Both the position numbers and the translations under genes were made by a program. Shown piece after piece: positions 59,301 through 64,000 of a stretch of DNA of 64,000 bases (position 1 is its first letter; every line of letters starts with the position of its first letter). Origin of the DNA: Cinnamomum chago (lineage: Eukaryota; Streptophyta; Magnoliopsida; Laurales; Lauraceae); contig CP142451.1 of NCBI GenBank assembly GCA_038049695.1, forward strand, positions 127,910,501 to 127,974,500, in the 5' to 3' direction. The notes below the pieces were generated by a model, which worked only from the letters and a program-made list of their open reading frames with translations, ran no database searches and was not told where the DNA came from.

Positions 59301-61864
59301 CTCATTTGGCTCCTTGGTTTCTAATATGACAATATATGACCCCATAGATATTTGTCCATGGAAATCTGGAATCACCAAATTCCTACTGTATATTTTTCTG
59401 TCCGCTGGACATTACCTAGGAATCAAATATTTCCAGGAAAAAAAAAATGTTTATTCCATTCAGATGTTGTGAGGAAACCTCCCTGGAAATCAAATGTGAA
59501 AAGTCTGCCGCACACCCATGGAACCCTTGAACATATAATTTCATGTTTTTCTACAATATGATCAATCAAATAATTATTGACATGACAGCCTAACAGAAAA
59601 CTGTGTATGATGTTAAGTATCAGATAACTTGTGCATCATCCTTCAAACAAGTATGATATAGAACTCGCCCAAATTCACCTTAAATAGGGTACAAGGAAAA
59701 GTATCAAGGGATTAACAGGATTTATTAAAAAAAAAAATCTCAGATTCATGTGCATGAAAAGGAAGTTAAAAAATAAAATCCTAAATTGATTACTTTCTCA
59801 AGAGTTTAAATTTCCAATAGAAAGCATTCAAAAGTTTACCGGTGAGGCTGTGACAGCACAGATGTGCAACCTACTACTTAAAGCATATACAGAAAGATGT
59901 AACTTTTTCTAATGCTAGCAATTGCAATTCCAGTCATTAAATCCTCCTTTCAACATGACGAACTGCCATATGGCTCCGACAATGAGCACCTTCGAATTGT
60001 GCTATGGGCTCTTGTATTCAGCGATCAGATCTTAGGGCAAGGCATGGAGCAATTTCGAAGGCTAATGAACATCTGGCCACAGGATATATTTCCAATGGCC
60101 TACTGTGAGGAAAGCAAGTTGCAGAATAGGGTAAAGGCAAAAGTTGAGAGTGAAAAAACAGAGAAGGATACATCATGTGCAGTAGTTTTGGGGACACTAA
60201 AATTTATCCCTCATAAGTAACTTAAGTCAATATTCTCATCTGTCAATCATAGCCCTGACTTTAGTTCAATTATACATACACCAGTGACCTAGGAAGCACG
60301 GACACCTCTCCGGGGTCGGAGTGTCGGTGTCGGACACGTGTCGGACACGGACACGCTCCGGACACGCTCCGACACGTGTCCGACACGCAAAAAAGAGTGT
60401 CCGGATTATTTATTAATTTTTTTTATTTCGGACACGCTGGGGACACGTTTCGGACACGTCCGGACACGCTGGGCCTCTTTTTAATTGAAAAAAAAAAAAA
60501 GAATAAAAGGGCCTTCCTTAAAAAAAGAAAAACAAAGGGGGCTATTTGTAAAAGATCATAACTTAAAAGCAAGGTGGGCTGCCCTTATAGCATTCATCAT
60601 CCAGCGAAAGTGAAAAACGAAGCAGAAAAGAAGGAAAAAAATGATCTGGAAGAAGGAGAAGGAGAAGGAGAAGGAGAAGGGAGAAGGGAGAAGGGAGAAG
60701 GACCCATGTGCAATGGGTCCCGGTTGTCTCACCAATTTGTGGCATCAGATCTGAGAGGCGGAAGGAGGACCACTGTCGACTGTTTTGGCCTGATGCCTTC
60801 GTGAACAGTTAGATCATGCACCAGTTAGAAAAATCAGGCCGATTAAAAATCAGTGGGACCCTAAACAGTTAGATCATACACCAGTGGGCCTCACCTCACT
60901 GTTTTGGCCTGATGCCTTCCTTCTCTTGTAATTGTTTGCACATTTCTTAATCTGATCTTACAGTTCCAATGGGTTTTTGCTGTTTACATGAATCTGTTTT
61001 TGCTGTTTATATATCAAATCTGTTCTTTATATCAAATTATTATTATTTTTATTTATCAGCTCTGCTTCTTCACCTCTGCATGACAATGAGTTCCATTCCT
61101 AGCTCTGGTTCCAATGAAGAAGATATAAATAAGCCTATGTGGAAATATGTAACCAAGTTTGAGAAAATTAATGAAGGAGGGGGAAATATTACTTGGCAGT
61201 GTAAGTTTTTGCAATCAGATAAAAAAGAGCTCATACACAAGGGTTAAGGCTCACTTGTTAAAATGATAGTATCTTTTAGTATATTATTAAATATATTATT
61301 ATTATTATTGTTATTAACGTGTCCCCGACGTGTCCGTGTCCTACTTTTTTGAGAAATGCCGTGTCGGCGTATCCGTGTCGTGTCGTGTCCGTGTCCCGTG
61401 TCCGTGTCCGTGCTTCTTAGCCAGTGACGAAATCAACCATATTATGGATAAAGAATAGTAGTATTAATAATAATCAAATATGCATATGTATCTCAACTCT
61501 GTCAAGTACCATAGTAAGAGAATGAGTTCAAGCAGACACAACAGAATAAATGCTTAAAAGCTGAGTCCACTTGAATGACTGGAATAATAATGTGAAAATA
61601 TCATCAAGTATGATTAGATACACTGTCAGTTAGAGATGACAGGTCAACAATGAATGATTGCCAGAATGGCTCAGCAAGAAAGAGAGTCATCAGACCTGTG
61701 CCATCATCATTAGGAACGGCTTTTCTTCCCTCCAAAGCTTCCTCTTCAAAGCGCTCTCTTCCTTCAAGCAATGTGCTAAGATACTTGTACATGTTGCTTT
61801 GAATCATGAGCTTGATATTCTGTAACTCTTCTGCAGAGAACTTGTTCCCATATAAAAACTTTGC
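56368..61864 (-). CDS. XLG: Extra-large GTP-binding protein (XLG), C-terminal four exons
   Basis: Minus strand; coding exons 61696-61864, 58815-59059, 57351-57523, 56368-56947 (stop TAG at 56368-56370). Phases fit at each GT-AG junction and yield 388 residues. This is the G-alpha-like half: [10 protein letters not shown] directly after the P-loop exon (which lies beyond the window), LNQRLK-type helical domain ([11 protein letters not shown]), [39 protein letters not shown]...[18 protein letters not shown] (guanine-specificity motif) and TKARDR near the C-terminus. XLGs are plant-specific atypical G-alpha proteins that work with G-beta-gamma in hormone, stress and defence signalling. The 2.6-kb intron (59060-61695) holds a hAT element. 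No defect is seen. The N-terminal half and P-loop are off-window, and which XLG paralog this is cannot be told. Confidence 0.95.
58654..58761 (+). repeat. 54-bp tandem repeat in an XLG intron
   Basis: Two units (58654-58707 and 58708-58761), one mismatch apart (GCACC versus GAACC), starting CTCCCAAGCATATGCATCAA. Directly before it, CATCCACAAC.GGAGCATACTC copies part of the nearby XLG exon. Confidence 0.92.
60289..61420 (+). mobile_element. hAT transposon derivative in XLG intron
   Basis: 1132 bp between 8-bp direct repeats CCAGTGAC (60281-60288 and 61421-61428). Terminal inverted repeats CTAGGAAGCACGGACAC and CTAAGAAGCACGGACAC (17 bp, one mismatch). Both ends carry many GGACACG/GTGTCC subterminal repeats, the usual binding sites for hAT transposases. 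Inside is an N-terminal transposase remnant (61086-61266), in the opposite orientation to XLG. Non-autonomous internal-deletion derivative. Confidence 0.92.
61086..61266 (+). pseudogene. BED zinc-finger remnant of a hAT transposase
   Basis: From ATG 61086 the frame reads [39 protein letters not shown], the start of a BED-type zinc finger (W..V...., W.C). The expected second Cys is absent and the frame ends at TAA 61245; the next block VKAHLLK appears in the +1 frame from 61243. So the finger is frameshifted and truncated, and the catalytic core is missing. Confidence 0.82.
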
Positions 61865-64000
61865 CTGTGTAAAAAGGGAGAAAAATGAGATATTTTAGTG
61901 CTCCAGAACGAGAAAAGTAAAAGTACACTATCCCCGAAATAAGAAAGTAGAAAAACTTATGGAAGATAGTTGAGCTTTTATCAAAGATTTGAACATGAGG
62001 CATCAAAGTAAATGATGTTTTTTTCTGGGCAAAAGAAGCAACTGACAACACTGAAAAAATCCAAAGTGCATGTGCTCTATGTTCCTATTGTACAAATGAA
62101 ATTGCATAAAAAATAAAAAAAATAAAAAAAGTTGAAACGCTACAACTGCCAAACTAGTGTGCAGTGCAGTCGCAAGACACGCCCATTATGGGAGAGGTCC
62201 AAGGATCAACATGCTTGAGGGCCAGCAATTAGACTTGCGCAGTGTTCACTTGCCAATCAGTCCAACAAAAAACAATGGAGGACAAAAAAAAAGAGTCAAA
62301 TGGGTTGAAATGGGCAACGTGTATCGTATTCTATACATCACTTTTTATGTGTAAAATATGTGTCCCTGCTGTGTCCATGGCATGTCCCTGTCGCATCCAT
62401 ACCATATTTGGGCATCATAGGTCAAAATTGAAAGTGACCAATGCTTTTTTTTTTAATGGCAAGTGAGATTTTACTTAGTAGGTATTGTCAGACAAAGCAG
62501 AGGGTTTGAGTTAGATATAGCTAGTGGAACCAAAATGTGGATGAAGTGAAACAAGCTAGTGGAATGTTATGCGGTCATCTAGGGTCGCTTAGATTAAATG
62601 AACAAAAGTCAATGATGAAGATGAGTGTGGATCCTTGTCTAGTGAAAGGGTGACAATATTTAGCATGTAAAATATACCAGGGGGACGGAAATATCATACA
62701 TATACACACACAATGATGAGAGAGAGAGAGACCTTACTTTCTTGTTAGTAATACATAGATTGACATTGCGGTCATTGCTGGCTTAGAGTCCACAAATGAG
62801 GAGTTTTAGAGAACACTCCAACCCAACCCTAGATTGATTGGGTGGGGCTCTGATGATGGTGATGATTAGAAAACATGAAATATATCATGATCTTCATAAA
62901 CCATATCTCATCTAACTTAATTTGGCTGAGTGCTACTCCACATAAAGTATAACTCAATATGGTTTGGCAAGTTTTTATAGTTGACTGCCAATCTTACATA
63001 AGCATGTAACCATCCTTTAATCCGAACTTGGGGGTGGCACGTGTTGATGACGACACATTGAAAACATGATATACGTATAGCTAAGAATGGGTATTAAACA
63101 AGAAAATGAAGAATTTATTACTCTTGTAGTTGTGGTTTAGTTCTTCACTATGGACATTTGGAAAGTGCTGAAATTTAGATTTAAGCATGAGCAATATGAG
63201 TTTCTTGCCTTCAGTCCATGCATAAACTTGCAAGAGCTTTACCTCAATATGACAAGAAAATTCATTTAACCTCAATAAAGAATTCCAACAATTTGGGTGA
63301 CAGGTATAAAAGTAAAATCTGAATTCAATGTACACAACACTTGGTAACACAAAGCAGGAACATGAGCAGATTTGAGGAGTGGGAGTTCTTAGATTCCGAG
63401 AAGAGTGGCACCTAGAATAGAATGTCTGAAACTAGGATTTAGGATATGGCAGAAGGGCTAGCCTCTTCTATCTTGAGGGGGAAAAGAACTCATCTTTGTA
63501 AAAGAAAAGCATGCGTCTGTTGTGGCCTGTGGGATATCCTGCTATACGAACCAAACAAAGCAAATTTTGGTGGCAAACCACCCACTGCACACAGTGCACA
63601 CTTGCATGCCGATCATGACCATCAAAATTAAGGACCATTTTTTATGGTGGAAAAAGTTGCACTGATTAGCCAATCCTAACCATCCATTTTGCAGCCAACA
63701 GGTGGGCATTAAAGGAAATGACCAGCAATCCAACTTCAAGGGGTGAAATCATATGGATAAGAGAGTCCTATCAGCATGACTTATAAGAGTAACACTTTAA
63801 CGATTATCAGGGAAGCAATTTGAAGAACATGGATTAGGATGTCGTGCATCTATGCATGAATGATTACAGCTAATGAATTGACTCCATGTTATTCTATAAA
63901 ACAGCATGGAGGACTGAAGGAGTCAGCTCTGTAGAACAAAGCATCGTGGACACAATCTCAAGTCATAGCAACAATAGCACCAGAAGGTGCCACCAGATCC
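61865..64000 (-). other. XLG intron or upstream region, no further exon identified
   Basis: Directly before the exon at 61864 the minus strand has a good acceptor (TTTTTACACAG). I searched for the expected P-loop exon (LLLLGL.GSGTSTIFKQ-like) up to the edge and found none, so the intron probably extends beyond the window. Short A/GA runs only. Confidence 0.55.

Noticed and set aside
59912..60220. 102-codon plus-strand frame in the XLG intron
   Set aside because: No recognised domain, antisense and intronic; probably chance.
60563..60804. Glu/Lys-rich frame around GAAGGA repeats
   Set aside because: Simple-sequence translation inside the hAT element.

Overview
This is plant nuclear DNA. It has spliced genes with GT-AG introns, plant-type transposable elements from nearly every class, and plant protein families: an extra-large G protein, a cytochrome b561, a 2-oxoglutarate dioxygenase, and tesmin/TSO1-like CXC and OBERON-like sequences. 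AT-rich, repeat-dense intergenic DNA and large TE-laden introns suggest an angiosperm with a medium to large genome. The species cannot be fixed from the sequence alone.

Layout. 1-10486 is one very young Ty3/gypsy chromovirus (Tekay/Del-like) lying on the minus strand, with long LTRs at 1-2771 (cut by the window edge) and 7625-10486; its gag-pol frame is interrupted by a single stop. 10487-14490 is gene-poor and holds a LINE tail (12225-12368) and a hAT-type MITE (13326-13702). From 14.5 to 38.4 kb the window is built around three dispersed, truncated copies of one CXC-domain (TCX/CPP) gene: copy 1 at 14684-15449 (minus, frameshifted), copy 2 at 24987-25560 (plus) and copy 3 at 34705-36439 (plus). 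A fourth fragment, terminal exon and downstream DNA only, lies at 51891-52500. Between the copies are a CACTA element with terminal inverted repeats and an ACA target duplication (19872-21274), a SINE with a 27-bp target duplication, a Mutator-type MITE with a 9-bp duplication (24002-24233), decayed Copia pieces, and an apparently intact five-exon Mutator-like transposase gene (26592-29638) whose C-terminus is an OTU-type cysteine protease domain.

38.5-64 kb is more gene-like. It holds a short 2-oxoglutarate/Fe(II) dioxygenase-family gene that has lost one iron ligand and the cosubstrate arginine (43370-44585), an OBERON-like PHD-finger pseudogene (46984-47660), a complete four-exon cytochrome b561 gene (53256-54282, minus), and the last four exons of an extra-large GTP-binding protein gene (56368-61864, minus, continuing off the right edge). 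A large intron of the latter carries a 1132-bp hAT element with an 8-bp target duplication and a broken BED zinc finger.

The genes do not form a pathway or operon; they are independent plant transcription units. What the window mainly shows is layered TE history: Copia into a CXC-gene intron, block duplication, then a MULE replacing part of the Copia in one copy only. The most distinctive coding feature is the MULE transposase-OTU protease fusion.
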